This document shows positions 17,491 through 26,993 of a stretch of DNA of 64,000 nucleotides, in pieces. How positions within the stretch are numbered: position 1 is the stretch's first letter; each line of letters starts with the position of its first letter. The notes beneath the pieces are model-generated. The model was not told the DNA's origin. It did no database searches and saw nothing but the letters and a program-made list of their open reading frames with translations. Origin of the DNA: Hymenobacter setariae (GTDB lineage: Bacteria > Bacteroidota > Bacteroidia > Cytophagales > Hymenobacteraceae); NCBI RefSeq assembly GCF_007713685.1, contig NZ_VMRJ01000009.1, forward strand, positions 1 to 64,000, written 5' to 3'. Position numbers and translations under genes: made by a program.

Positions 17491-17720
17491 TGGGCGGCAC
17501 GGTGCTGGTAAAATCGTGCGTAATTTGCTGCGATTAACCCGTGGATAATAATTGCCTGGCATCCCTACTGAAACCGTGCCAGACAAGTGAGGCAATTGCC
17601 GTCGCAGTGGCTGCCAAAGTTCAGTTGCCAGCAGCCGGCAGCGTAGGGCAAGCAGAGGAGATTGCCGTGGGCGGAAGTAATTACAACTACCAGAAACTAA
17701 GAAAATAGATACACGCTATC

Positions 17721-20339
17721 ATGTCTCAACCGTCCATCACCCTGGAAAGCCTGTGGGAAGAAGCTGGATTTAAGCCCAATGCCGAGCAAGAGCGAGCTAT
17801 TCGGCATATTGATGGGCCGCTGTACCTGACGGCGGGGCCAGGGTCGGGTAAGACGCGAGTGCTGCTGTGGCGGACGGTTAACTTGATTGTGTTCGAGGGT
17901 GTGCAGCCGGAGCATATCCTGCTTAGCACGTTTACCGATAAGGCGGCCCACCAGCTGCGGGAAGGGTTAAAAAACTACTTAGGCCAGGTAACCAACCACA
18001 CGGGACAAGCCTACGACCTAGCCAATATGTACGTGGGCACCCTGCACTCGCTGTGCCAGCGGCTGCTGCAGGACCGTAAGCTCAACCCCAACTACCGCAA
18101 TGGGCAGCCGCTGCGTGTGCTAGACGAGTTGCAGACATACTTCTTCGTGGCCCGGCGGCGCAACTGGCAACAGCTGATTGAGGCGGCCGGGCTGGCCGAC
18201 CTAGAGCCAATGGACCAACACGTGGCCATCAATACCTTTTTCGCTGGCAACCGGGCGGGGCGCTCACGCCACGAGGCCATCCAGAACGTACTAAGCTTTT
18301 TCGGGCGCATGAGCGAGGAGATGCTGGTGCCGGCGGCGGTGCTGGGACACGCGCCCGACGACGACACACGGATGCTGCTGCGGATGTATGCCCGCTACCG
18401 CGAGCTGCTGGCTACGCCGGGCGGGTTCGACCAGTGCGACTTCTCACTGTTGCAGCAGAAGGCCTACGACGTGCTGCAAGCCAACCCGCAGGTGCAGCGC
18501 TACTTCCGGCACGTTATCGTGGACGAGTACCAAGACACGAACCTGATTCAGGAGCGGTTAGTGTTTGCGTTGGCGGGGCAGCAGAATCTTTGCGTGGTGG
18601 GCGACGACGACCAGGCGCTGTACCGCTTTCGCGGGGCCACGGTGGAGAACTTCGTGGAGTTTCCGGCCCGGTGCCTACGCTACCTGGGGCGCGAGCCGGA
18701 GAAGATTCCGCTCAACACTAATTACCGCTCGCGTAACCGCGTGGTGCAATTTTACACCGACTACATCGGGCAGCATAACTGGCGCAAGGACGACCACCCG
18801 GGCGAGCAGTACCGAGTACACGACAAAAACATCACAGCCCACAGCCGCGACCAGGACGTGTCGGTCGTCTGCACGGCGGCGGCGGCCCCGGACGTGGTAT
18901 CGGAGGAGCTGGCGCGGGTAGTGCGGGAACTGCTGGATTCGGGCAAGGTTGAAGACCCCAATCAGATAGCCTTTCTGTTTCCGGCGCTGCGCGGCAACTC
19001 GCAGGTGGAGCGGATGCAGTTGGCGCTTGAGGCCCAGGGACTGCGCGTGTACGCGCCACGGGCGGGGCGTTTCTTGGATGTGGAGGAACCGACCCTGCTG
19101 TTTGGGGCTTTTCTGCACGTCTTTGGCCGGCCGGAGCAGGGGCCATTTACTTCGGCCGACTATACTGGCTACTTCGACTGGCTGAACGAGGCAATGGCCC
19201 AAGTGCGGCAGCGCTTCGGGCAGGAACCGGAATTGAAGCGCTACCTGAAGGCCAAGCGGCAGGAGGTGGAACTGGCCGTGAGCGACTACCAGGCGCTGGT
19301 AGCTACCTGCCAGGCGCAGGGTTGGGACTTGGAGGCGCAGTACGACGAGCGAGCGATGAAGCCGGCCTTGGTGGGCACGCGGGCCGCCTCCGAGCGTACC
19401 CGCCGGGCTGTGAACAGCGTGGCGCTAACCCACCAAGTGCGCCGCCGGCTGCGCGAAGGTAGCGACAAGCCCCCGCTGAAGCTAGCCGACATTCTTAACC
19501 GCGTCACAACGCTCGACTGGACTATCCTGGACTTGTTTTACCGGCTGAGCGGCTTTCCGACCTTCAAGCGGATGTACGACCTGGCGGAGAGTGGCCGGGA
19601 CGAGGGACCTATCTGCAACCTGGGCCTGGTATCGCAGTACCTGTCGCGCTTCATGGAAATGTACTCGCCGCTGCTCACGGCGGGCTTTCTGCACGACAAC
19701 CAGTTTCAGCGGCTGTTCTTCATGAGCTTTCTCTACACGATTTATCGGCGGGGCGAGTCGGAATTTGAGAACGCGGAAGACCCGTTTCCCAAGGGCCGCA
19801 TCCCGTTTCTGACCATCCACCAGTCGAAGGGACTGGAGTTTCCGGTAGTGGTGCTGCCCAACTTGCGCAAGGACAACCGGGGCGCGGGGCCGCTGGAGCG
19901 CACGGTGCGGGCGCTGGCCCCGGAGGCCGAGGGCGAGCCGCTCGACCGCATGGCGGGCTTCGACATTGCTCGGATGTTTTACGTGGCCCTGTCGCGGGCC
20001 AAGAACCTGCTGCTGCTGGGGCGCTACCAGTCGCAGGGCAACCACGTAAACCGGGAGTTCAAGCCCCTGCTCGACCAGCTACCTACCACGGCCAGCTTCG
20101 ACGTGGCCAGCCTGGCGGCCATGCGGCACGGCGAGGAGAAGCCGCCCAAGGCCTACTCCTACACGGCCGACTACCTGCTCTACGAGCGGTGCCCGCGCCA
20201 GTACATGGTGTTCCGGCGCTACGGGCTGGTGCCGTCGCGCTCGCAGACGCAGTTTTTCGGCTCGCTGGTGCACTATACCATTGAAGACCTGCACCATCGT
20301 CTGATTGAGAAGCGCGAAAAAGCCACGCCCCAGCCATGA
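17721..20339 (+). CDS. UvrD/Rep-family superfamily 1 helicase with the start of a RecB-type nuclease domain
   Basis: 872 residues. SF1A helicase motifs are all visible: LTAGPGSGKTRVLL (Walker A, about 38-51), VDEYQDTN (Walker B), GDDDQALYRFRGA, LNTNYRS, TIHQSKGLEFPVV and FYVALSRAKN. The last 70 residues (YSYTADYLLYERCPRQY...FFGSLVHYTIEDLH) are the beginning of a RecB/AddB-type PD-(D/E)XK nuclease. Its catalytic part lies in the next gene, which overlaps by four bases (ATGA) in the -1 frame. Either a natural split or a broken fusion. First gene of a plus-strand block running through mod and res. Confidence 0.92.
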   Translation: MSQPSITLESLWEEAGFKPNAEQERAIRHIDGPLYLTAGPGSGKTRVLLWRTVNLIVFEGVQPEHILLSTFTDKAAHQLREGLKNYLGQVTNHTGQAYDLANMYVGTLHSLCQRLLQDRKLNPNYRNGQPLRVLDELQTYFFVARRRNWQQLIEAAGLADLEPMDQHVAINTFFAGNRAGRSRHEAIQNVLSFFGRMSEEMLVPAAVLGHAPDDDTRMLLRMYARYRELLATPGGFDQCDFSLLQQKAYDVLQANPQVQRYFRHVIVDEYQDTNLIQERLVFALAGQQNLCVVGDDDQALYRFRGATVENFVEFPARCLRYLGREPEKIPLNTNYRSRNRVVQFYTDYIGQHNWRKDDHPGEQYRVHDKNITAHSRDQDVSVVCTAAAAPDVVSEELARVVRELLDSGKVEDPNQIAFLFPALRGNSQVERMQLALEAQGLRVYAPRAGRFLDVEEPTLLFGAFLHVFGRPEQGPFTSADYTGYFDWLNEAMAQVRQRFGQEPELKRYLKAKRQEVELAVSDYQALVATCQAQGWDLEAQYDERAMKPALVGTRAASERTRRAVNSVALTHQVRRRLREGSDKPPLKLADILNRVTTLDWTILDLFYRLSGFPTFKRMYDLAESGRDEGPICNLGLVSQYLSRFMEMYSPLLTAGFLHDNQFQRLFFMSFLYTIYRRGESEFENAEDPFPKGRIPFLTIHQSKGLEFPVVVLPNLRKDNRGAGPLERTVRALAPEAEGEPLDRMAGFDIARMFYVALSRAKNLLLLGRYQSQGNHVNREFKPLLDQLPTTASFDVASLAAMRHGEEKPPKAYSYTADYLLYERCPRQYMVFRRYGLVPSRSQTQFFGSLVHYTIEDLHHRLIEKREKATPQP

Positions 20340-21262
20340 TACTGAAACAGAACACCGCCCAGATAAAGGCTGAGGCTGCCAAGAAGCAGCAGGAGTTGGC
20401 CGAGCTGCAACGGCAACTCGACGCGGACAAGGAGGCCAACGAACTAGAGCAGTACATTATCGAGCGCTTCGAGGCCAACTACGAGACGCTGGCGCTGGAA
20501 TCGGGACGGCACATCGCGCCCGACGCGAAGGAGGCCGCCCTGAAGCAAGTGCTCATGTACTGGCGCAAGCTGCCGGAGGTGGCCACTACCATCACCCAGA
20601 CCGAGGTGCGCCTGTCGCTGCCCAACCAGCGCACGAGCACGGGCACCGTCTTTACCATTGAGGGCGTGGTGGACATCATCCGCGACAACGACCGCACGGT
20701 GATGTACGACATCAAGACCCACGACATTGATGCGGTACGTTCCAACCTGGAGCTGTACCAGCAGCAACTCAACGTGTACGCCCACATCTGGCAGACGCTG
20801 CGAGGGCAGGAGCTGGAAGAAACCTGCATCATCGCCACGGCTTTTCCGAAGGCGGTGCGCGAGGCCGTGGCCCTGGGCGACGACGCGAAGCTGGAGCGCG
20901 AGTTGACCAAGTGGGAGCCGCGGCTGACGATACCGTTCAGCCAGCAGACCCTAGAGGAAACTATTGCCCGGTTCACGGCGGCCATCGAAGCCATCGAGGT
21001 GGGGCAGTTTGCGCCGCCGCCGGTGAGCCGCCTGCGCGAGCGGCTACCAGGAGAGCGGGCCCTCTACGCCAGCCGCATCTGCGGCAACTGCGATTCACGC
21101 TTTTCGTGCAATGCCTACCGGGCCTATGCCGAGGGCGAGCGGGCCAATGTGGCCGATGAGTTCGACTTTTACGGCGACTATGGCACTGAGCTGGAGCAGT
21201 CGGACTGGCTCAGCACCAACCTGGATGCTGGCCCACCCCGCGATATTGACGACCTGATTTAA
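20336..21262 (+). CDS. RecB/AddB-type PD-(D/E)XK nuclease
   Basis: 308 residues. It starts with a coiled coil (QIKAEAAKKQQELAELQRQL) and then the nuclease core: FTIEGVVDIIRDNDRTVMYDIKTHDID supplies the Asp and the D-x-K, and LYQQQLNVYAHI the conserved Gln/Tyr motif. Near the end CGNCDSRFSC is a Cys cluster like the iron-sulfur site of AddB-family nucleases. The upstream helicase contains the matching N-terminal nuclease motif, so the two proteins likely act as one helicase-nuclease. The ATG overlaps the helicase TGA. Confidence 0.85.
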   Translation: MILKQNTAQIKAEAAKKQQELAELQRQLDADKEANELEQYIIERFEANYETLALESGRHIAPDAKEAALKQVLMYWRKLPEVATTITQTEVRLSLPNQRTSTGTVFTIEGVVDIIRDNDRTVMYDIKTHDIDAVRSNLELYQQQLNVYAHIWQTLRGQELEETCIIATAFPKAVREAVALGDDAKLERELTKWEPRLTIPFSQQTLEETIARFTAAIEAIEVGQFAPPPVSRLRERLPGERALYASRICGNCDSRFSCNAYRAYAEGERANVADEFDFYGDYGTELEQSDWLSTNLDAGPPRDIDDLI

Positions 21263-21288
21263 GTAGGCAGTTGTATCAGAAGTAATAA

Positions 21289-21320
21289 GCGGCTGGCTGA
21301 CTGGCCGCTAGTGTTTTTAA
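21289..21320 (+). terminator. Weak hairpin between nuclease and mod genes
   Basis: AGCGGC and GCCGCT flank a ten-base loop, followed after a few bases by TTTTTAAAT. It is weak and may only slow transcription. The next 30 bases are AT-rich and could hold a promoter for mod, so mod-res may be a separate operon. Confidence 0.35.
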
Positions 21321-21345
21321 ATTTACTTTTTAATTAAGTAGTACC

Positions 21346-23205
21346 GTGAGTGAACGGATTGTACCGGGCAAGGGTGAGCAGAACATATTGAAGGAAAAGC
21401 TGCTGGCGCTGTGCCCGGAGATTTTTCAGGACGGCAAACTGAACGTGGAGGCGCTGCAAACTCTCCTGCCCGACGAGCTGGAAGACGAGGAGCAGCAGCG
21501 CGAGCACTTTGGCCTGAACTGGCCAGGCAAGACGCGGGCGCGACAGCTGGCCCTGCAAAAGCCAGTTGGCAGCACACTCAAGCCTTGCCCCGGCGAGGGC
21601 GTGAATGAGGAGGCCACCCAGAACGTGTTCATTGAGGGCGATAACCTGGAAGTATTGAAACTACTGCGCGAAGCCTATAGTGACCAGGTGAAGATGATTT
21701 ATATCGACCCGCCCTACAACACTGGTAATGACTTTGTGTATAAAGACAGTTTTGAGGATTCGGTAGAAGATTACTTGGCTAAAACCGGGCAGAAGGATGG
21801 TAAAACGCTGTTAGTGGCAAATCCAAAAGCAGCTGGTCGCTTTCACTCCAACTGGTTGAATTTTATGCTGCCTCGATTGAGGATAGCAAAAGATTTAATG
21901 AAGGAAACAGGAGTAATTTTCGTGAGTATCGGCAGTGATGAAGTAAGCAACCTAAAAGCCGTAATGAATGAGGTTTTTGGAGAAGAAAACTTCATTGGAG
22001 AGTTCGTTTGGCAGTCCAAGAAGGGTGGGGGAAGTGATTCAGGAGGAATTGTTAGCGACCATGAATACGTCTTATGCTTCGGTAACAGCACCGTAAAGAG
22101 TGCTCTATCGCGTGTACAGATAGTAGCTGAGGAGTTAGATAAAACGGATGCTATTGGCCAATATCGTAGAGGGCGAGAATTAAATAAGTGGGGTGCCAAT
22201 TCTCGTCGTGAAGACCGGCCAACCATGTGGTTCTCAGTGCCAGGTCCAAATAGTGAGCAAGTGTTTCCAATTAGAAACGACGGTAGCGAGGGTTGCTGGC
22301 GATTCGGTAAGAAAAAAATGGATGAGTTTGTAAGTAAAGGCAACGCGGAGTTTGTAAGACGCGATGACGGTACTTACATAGCGTATGAGAAAATTCGCAC
22401 TACTGACCCGAGAACTAAGCCATATCGCACTTACCTGTCTGATACAGGTACTACTGCGGATGGTTCTAAAACAGTAAAGGAAATCTTTGAAGGAAATAAG
22501 GTTTTTGACTTTGCCAAGCCAGTTAAGTTGCTAAAGCAATTAATTAGTATTGGTGCAACTGGTGATGAAATCATTTTAGACTTTTTTGCTGGCTCTGGAA
22601 CTACCGCACAGGCAGTAATGGAGTTAAACGCTGAACAAGAGTTGAACTTAAGCTACGTGTGTGTGCAATTGCCTGAGTCTATAGATTCAAATCACACAGC
22701 TTATAAACTCGGATATCGTACAGTATCTCAGATAACTAAAGACCGATTGCGGAAAGTAAGTAATGCTTTGGTTGCCAAAGGCGGCGATGATTCTGGCCTA
22801 GGATTCGCAGCTTACGAACTTGCCAAATCAAATTTCAATGTGACGAAGTCCTATGTCGGCTCCGACGTGGGCCAGCTTACAATCGGTTTTCAGCAAGCCA
22901 CCGACAAGCCCCTAGTGGAAGGCTGGACGAAGGCTGACCTGACCACGGAAATCATGCTGCTGGAAGGCTTTCCCCTTCACAGCCGGCAGGAGCCGCAGGT
23001 GCAGCTCATGGAAAACGAGGTTGTGGCCATCACATCCGACTTCAACGCCAACACGCTGTACGTGTGCCTGGACGCGCAAATGCAGGACGACACGGTGGAG
23101 GCGCTGGCCCTCGGCCGCGAAGACGTACTTGTATGCCTCGACGACGCCCTGACCGATTTACAAAAAGTGCGCTTGGATGACAAGCTGACCCTCAAAACAG
23201 TATAA
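21346..23205 (+). CDS. mod: Type III restriction-modification methyltransferase subunit (Mod)
   Basis: 619 residues from GTG 21346. Type III Mod methylates adenine at N6 and gives the complex its sequence specificity. Seen: the catalytic DPPY motif in MIYIDPPYNTGNDFVYKDSFE near 120, and the AdoMet-binding FFAGSGTTAQAV near 412. DPPY precedes FxGxG, so this is the beta-type order. The variable target-recognition region lies between. The middle (about 21745-22850) is clearly more AT-rich than both ends, which resemble the backbone. The res gene follows after 4 bases. Confidence 0.92.
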   Translation: MSERIVPGKGEQNILKEKLLALCPEIFQDGKLNVEALQTLLPDELEDEEQQREHFGLNWPGKTRARQLALQKPVGSTLKPCPGEGVNEEATQNVFIEGDNLEVLKLLREAYSDQVKMIYIDPPYNTGNDFVYKDSFEDSVEDYLAKTGQKDGKTLLVANPKAAGRFHSNWLNFMLPRLRIAKDLMKETGVIFVSIGSDEVSNLKAVMNEVFGEENFIGEFVWQSKKGGGSDSGGIVSDHEYVLCFGNSTVKSALSRVQIVAEELDKTDAIGQYRRGRELNKWGANSRREDRPTMWFSVPGPNSEQVFPIRNDGSEGCWRFGKKKMDEFVSKGNAEFVRRDDGTYIAYEKIRTTDPRTKPYRTYLSDTGTTADGSKTVKEIFEGNKVFDFAKPVKLLKQLISIGATGDEIILDFFAGSGTTAQAVMELNAEQELNLSYVCVQLPESIDSNHTAYKLGYRTVSQITKDRLRKVSNALVAKGGDDSGLGFAAYELAKSNFNVTKSYVGSDVGQLTIGFQQATDKPLVEGWTKADLTTEIMLLEGFPLHSRQEPQVQLMENEVVAITSDFNANTLYVCLDAQMQDDTVEALALGREDVLVCLDDALTDLQKVRLDDKLTLKTV

Positions 23206-23209
23206 GGGC

Positions 23210-26200
23210 GTGATGAAGCTACAATTCAACGCAGAGCAGCCGTTCCAGCTACGGGCGGTAGAAAGCGTGGTGCGTCTGTTTGAGGGCCTCGACAAGTTCG
23301 GTTCAGATTTCAGCATCAACGAGTACGAGGTAGTGCCCAATCTGCCCGAAACCGAGGAGCTGTGGGAGCCGAATCTGTTGGAAAACCTCCAGGCCGTGCA
23401 GGACGACAACGGCTTGCGCCCCAACCGCAACTTGGAAGTGGACGAGGGCGAAACGCTGCTGAGCCTCGACGCGGTGCGCTACCCCTCGTTCAGCGTGGAG
23501 ATGGAAACGGGCACGGGCAAAACCTACGTGTACCTGCGCACTATCTACGAGCTGCACCAGCAGTACGGCTTCGGTAAGTTCGTGCTTGTAGTACCCAGTG
23601 TGGCTATTTATCAGGGCGTGAAAACGACCTTTAAGCAGACCAAAGACCACTTCGCCGCGCTCTACGACAAGCCAATTGTCCACCTGATTGACTACGATGG
23701 CAACAACGTGCAGCAAGTGAAGCGCTTCGCCACCTCCACGGCCTGCGAAATCTTGCTTATTACGCTCGATGCGTTCAACCGCAAGGCCAACAACCTCTAC
23801 AAGCCCACCGACAAGCTGCCCGGCAGCCCGCTGCTGCCCTACGAGTACGTGGCCCAGACGCGCCCCATCCTGGTGCTGGATGAGCCGCAGAATATGGAAG
23901 GCGCGGCCGCGGCCAAGGCCCTGCGTACCCTGCGGCCTCTGCTGGCCCTGCGCTACTCGGCCACCCACAAAACCACTCCCAACCTAGTGTATCGCCTCAC
24001 GCCCGTCGAGGCCTTCCGCCAGGGGCTGGTGAAGCGCGTGGAGGTAGCTGGCATTACCGAAAATGACAATTACAACGAGGGTACGGTGGCCCTGCTGGAA
24101 GTGAAAGCCAAAGCTGGCTCCACCCCCACAGCCGTGGTGCAGACCGTGCGCCAGCAGAACGGCGAGCGCAAGCCGATGGAAGTGACCCTGCGCGTGGGCC
24201 AGAAGCTGCGGGCGCAAACCGGCCTGGAAGAGCACGAAGACTTCGTGGTGGACAACATCTCGGCCGTGCCCGGCGACGAATATATCTCCTTCAAAAACGA
24301 AGTACTGGTGCCGCTGCACGCTACGCTCGGCTCGTCGCGGCCAGCCGTGTTCCGGGCGCAAATCCGCCAGACCGTGCGCGAGCACCTGCGGCGGCAAGCG
24401 GCCCTGCTGCCCCACGGCATCAAGGTGTTGTCGCTATTTTTCATCGACCGCGTAGCCAACTATGTGGATGGTGGCATTATCCAGCGCATCTTCGACGAGG
24501 AATATGAGGAGGCAGCCAAGGAGCACACCTACTTCAAAAACTACCGCGCCGCCGAGGTGCGCGATGCGTATTTTGCCAGCTACCGCAAGGGCAACGCCAC
24601 CCAGCCAGTATACGTGGAAACCGAGGAGGCCAACCTGGGGGCCGACAAGGATGCCCGCAAGGCCCAGCGCGAGTCATTCGAGCTGATTATGCGCAGCAAG
24701 GAAACCCTGCTGACCCTGCCCACGCGCAGTACCGAGAAAGGCGCGAAGGTGGCCTTCATCTTCGCCCACTCGGCCCTGAAAGAAGGTTGGGACAACCCCA
24801 ACGTCTTCCAGATTTGTACGCTTAACCATACTATCTCCGAGCGCAAAAAGCGTCAGGAAATCGGGCGCGGAATGCGCCTGGCGGTGAACCAGGAAGGCCA
24901 GCGTGTAAGCGAGGCCGGCGTGAACGCACTGCTGGTCGTGGCCAACGAGAGCTACGAGTCCTACGTGCGGGGCTTGCAGCGCGAGTACACCGAGGAAGGT
25001 AAGTACACCGACAGCGAACTGCCCCCGCAGCCATCCAACGCCAAGCAGCGCAAGGTGAAGCGCAACGACGCGGTGTTCCAACGGGCCGAGTTCCGGCAGA
25101 TGTGGGCCAGGCTAAGCAAGCAGGTGGACTACCGCATCGAGTTCGACCCGCAACAGGTTATCAAGCGCAGCATAGAGCAGCTGCAACGCACAGCCTTCCC
25201 CCTGCCAAAGCTGAGCGTGAAGCGAGGCCAATTCGTGCAGACCGAAATTCAGATAACGCTGCTAACGGTGAGCGGCCAAGAGGCCCGGCTGAAAGTAGAG
25301 CTGTTGGACACGCGCAACCTGGCTCGCCAGGCCGAGTTCAACGTGGAGATGGGCCAAAACCTGAGTGCCGGGGCAGGCTTCAAACAATATCTGGAAAAAT
25401 TTAAGGTCGAGGAGCTAACTGCCGACCCCTACAACGCCCGCCTGAAATTTAGTAACGGCTACGAGGTGACGCAAGTGCGCCCGCTACGCTTCGTGTCAGA
25501 ACTGGGCGCGGTGGCCCGCCCCGAAACTACGACTGTGGAGGTATCCACCGAATACCCGGTCTTCGACGTGGTGGGCCGGGCCAGCCGAGAAACCCGGCTC
25601 ACGCGCCGCACCGTGCAAACTATTTTCGCGGGCCTGACCCCGGAGAAAAAGCAGGCCTGCCTCAAAAACCCGGAAGGTTTCGCCGAGAAATTTATCAGCG
25701 TCATCAAAAACGTGCTGGCCGAGCAGGTAGCCGAGAATCTAGTATTCGAGATTGTGGGCGACGACCCTATGAGCTTGGACGAGCTGTTCCCAATTGAGCC
25801 GAAGTTCGTACAAGACCGCCTGCTCGACGCGGGCACCAACAGCATCTACAATCAGGTGCAGATTGATTCGGGCGTGGAAGCCCGCTTCGTGGAGCACCGG
25901 ATGCGCGACATGCGAAAAGTGCTGTTCTACTTCAAATTCCCCAAGAGATACTGCATCGATTTGCCCCGCATCATCCGCAACTACAACCCCGACTGGGGCG
26001 TGGTGTACGAAGACATCGACCAGCAAACCAAGCTGGAACTGGTGCGCGAAACCAAAGGCTCGATGGATAAGGAGGCGCTGCGTTTTGAGCACGAAAAGCT
26101 AAAAATCACCTGTGCCGAGCGCTATTACCGCACTCTAGGTATCGACTACAGGCAAATAACCGACCAGATAGTGAACTGGCAAGAGCCGGCCGGCAGCGAG

Positions 26201-26224
26201 GTAGTGCAGGGGCAGGTACTGTAA
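23210..26224 (+). CDS. res: Type III restriction enzyme helicase-nuclease subunit (Res)
   Basis: 1004 residues. Res translocates or switches along DNA using ATP and cuts when two unmodified sites meet. Seen: METGTGKTYVYLRTIYEL (Walker A near 100), LVLDEPQNMEG (motif II), EGWDNPNVFQICTL and QEIGRGMRLA (motifs V/VI). The C-terminal endonuclease has NPDWGVVYED and LVRETKGSMD, i.e. PD...ExK. Full length for the family. It starts 4 bases after mod, so the two are translated together. Confidence 0.93.
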   Translation: MMKLQFNAEQPFQLRAVESVVRLFEGLDKFGSDFSINEYEVVPNLPETEELWEPNLLENLQAVQDDNGLRPNRNLEVDEGETLLSLDAVRYPSFSVEMETGTGKTYVYLRTIYELHQQYGFGKFVLVVPSVAIYQGVKTTFKQTKDHFAALYDKPIVHLIDYDGNNVQQVKRFATSTACEILLITLDAFNRKANNLYKPTDKLPGSPLLPYEYVAQTRPILVLDEPQNMEGAAAAKALRTLRPLLALRYSATHKTTPNLVYRLTPVEAFRQGLVKRVEVAGITENDNYNEGTVALLEVKAKAGSTPTAVVQTVRQQNGERKPMEVTLRVGQKLRAQTGLEEHEDFVVDNISAVPGDEYISFKNEVLVPLHATLGSSRPAVFRAQIRQTVREHLRRQAALLPHGIKVLSLFFIDRVANYVDGGIIQRIFDEEYEEAAKEHTYFKNYRAAEVRDAYFASYRKGNATQPVYVETEEANLGADKDARKAQRESFELIMRSKETLLTLPTRSTEKGAKVAFIFAHSALKEGWDNPNVFQICTLNHTISERKKRQEIGRGMRLAVNQEGQRVSEAGVNALLVVANESYESYVRGLQREYTEEGKYTDSELPPQPSNAKQRKVKRNDAVFQRAEFRQMWARLSKQVDYRIEFDPQQVIKRSIEQLQRTAFPLPKLSVKRGQFVQTEIQITLLTVSGQEARLKVELLDTRNLARQAEFNVEMGQNLSAGAGFKQYLEKFKVEELTADPYNARLKFSNGYEVTQVRPLRFVSELGAVARPETTTVEVSTEYPVFDVVGRASRETRLTRRTVQTIFAGLTPEKKQACLKNPEGFAEKFISVIKNVLAEQVAENLVFEIVGDDPMSLDELFPIEPKFVQDRLLDAGTNSIYNQVQIDSGVEARFVEHRMRDMRKVLFYFKFPKRYCIDLPRIIRNYNPDWGVVYEDIDQQTKLELVRETKGSMDKEALRFEHEKLKITCAERYYRTLGIDYRQITDQIVNWQEPAGSEVVQGQVL

Positions 26225-26258
26225 GCAAATAGTCGCTTTACGCCTAAGTCTACTCGCC

Positions 26259-26292
26259 GCCAGCCTGTAAGCCGCTCAGCTTTCAGGCTGGC
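26259..26292. terminator. Hairpin between convergent genes res and the minus-strand nuclease
   Basis: GCCAGCCTG (26259-26267) and CAGGCTGGC (26284-26292) are a perfect 9-base inverted repeat with a 16-base loop. It spans the 3' end of the minus-strand gene. No T run follows, so it may be a weak two-way terminator. Confidence 0.45.
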
Positions 26293-26993
26293 TGTGGCAT
26301 TACTATTAAGTAGTGAGTCAGTTCGATATCACCACCGTACCCTCGACTACTGGTAGAGCGGTACTTGGCGATGACATCGGTAATGATGTCAATTCTTTCA
26401 AGTAGTTTATCGCTAGTGTTCCAATCGGCCTCATGGTGGCGGCCGATGATAATTAATTCGTCTAACCAGGAATTGATTTTAGCTACCCAATAGTCAATGT
26501 CTTCTTTTTGTATGTACCCAACAATGGCACTGGAATCGGTTTCTATGCCGTGTAGGTTCCGCTTATAGCGTTCGATTCCTCCTGCAGGCTTCTGCGAGTC
26601 GCTACCTATCACATACTCCTTTTCGCGAACTTTACCCGGTGCGGGCAGGCGCTTGGCCTCAATAGTAAAAACGGGTGTTCTATCCGTGGGAAGCACAAAT
26701 GCCCCAATATCAGTCCGCCTGACCCGGCCCATAAGTGGGCGCTGGATAGATTCTTTCACAAAGAAAAAAACCTCATTCTTGGCGTGATGAGTCAGGTATT
26801 TTACTAACTCTTCCGTGATACTTTCCTCATCCTGCTCATTCAATACAGCAGTATTTCGGAAATGCACCAATAGCTTCTCTATGAAAGTAGTGATGCTGCG
26901 AATAATAGTTTTCTTGGGTATCTGCGGTGTTAAACCCAATGCAGGCCCACTTGATTGGAAAGAATCTCTCAGCATACAATCAGTAGCCAGCAT
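26283..26993 (-). CDS. PD-(D/E)XK nuclease partner of the N6-methylase
   Basis: 236 residues. The core TDIGAFVLPTDRTPVFTIEAKRLP has Asp followed by E-A-K, the signature of PD-(D/E)XK nucleases. A C-terminal region with many Asp/Ile residues has no named domain. The start lies within the last 14 bases of the methylase gene upstream on the same strand, pointing to coupled translation. With the methylase it probably forms a restriction-modification pair. Base composition is AT-rich, like the methylase. Confidence 0.7.
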   Translation of the reverse strand: MLATDCMLRDSFQSSGPALGLTPQIPKKTIIRSITTFIEKLLVHFRNTAVLNEQDEESITEELVKYLTHHAKNEVFFFVKESIQRPLMGRVRRTDIGAFVLPTDRTPVFTIEAKRLPAPGKVREKEYVIGSDSQKPAGGIERYKRNLHGIETDSSAIVGYIQKEDIDYWVAKINSWLDELIIIGRHHEADWNTSDKLLERIDIITDVIAKYRSTSSRGYGGDIELTHYLIVMPQPA

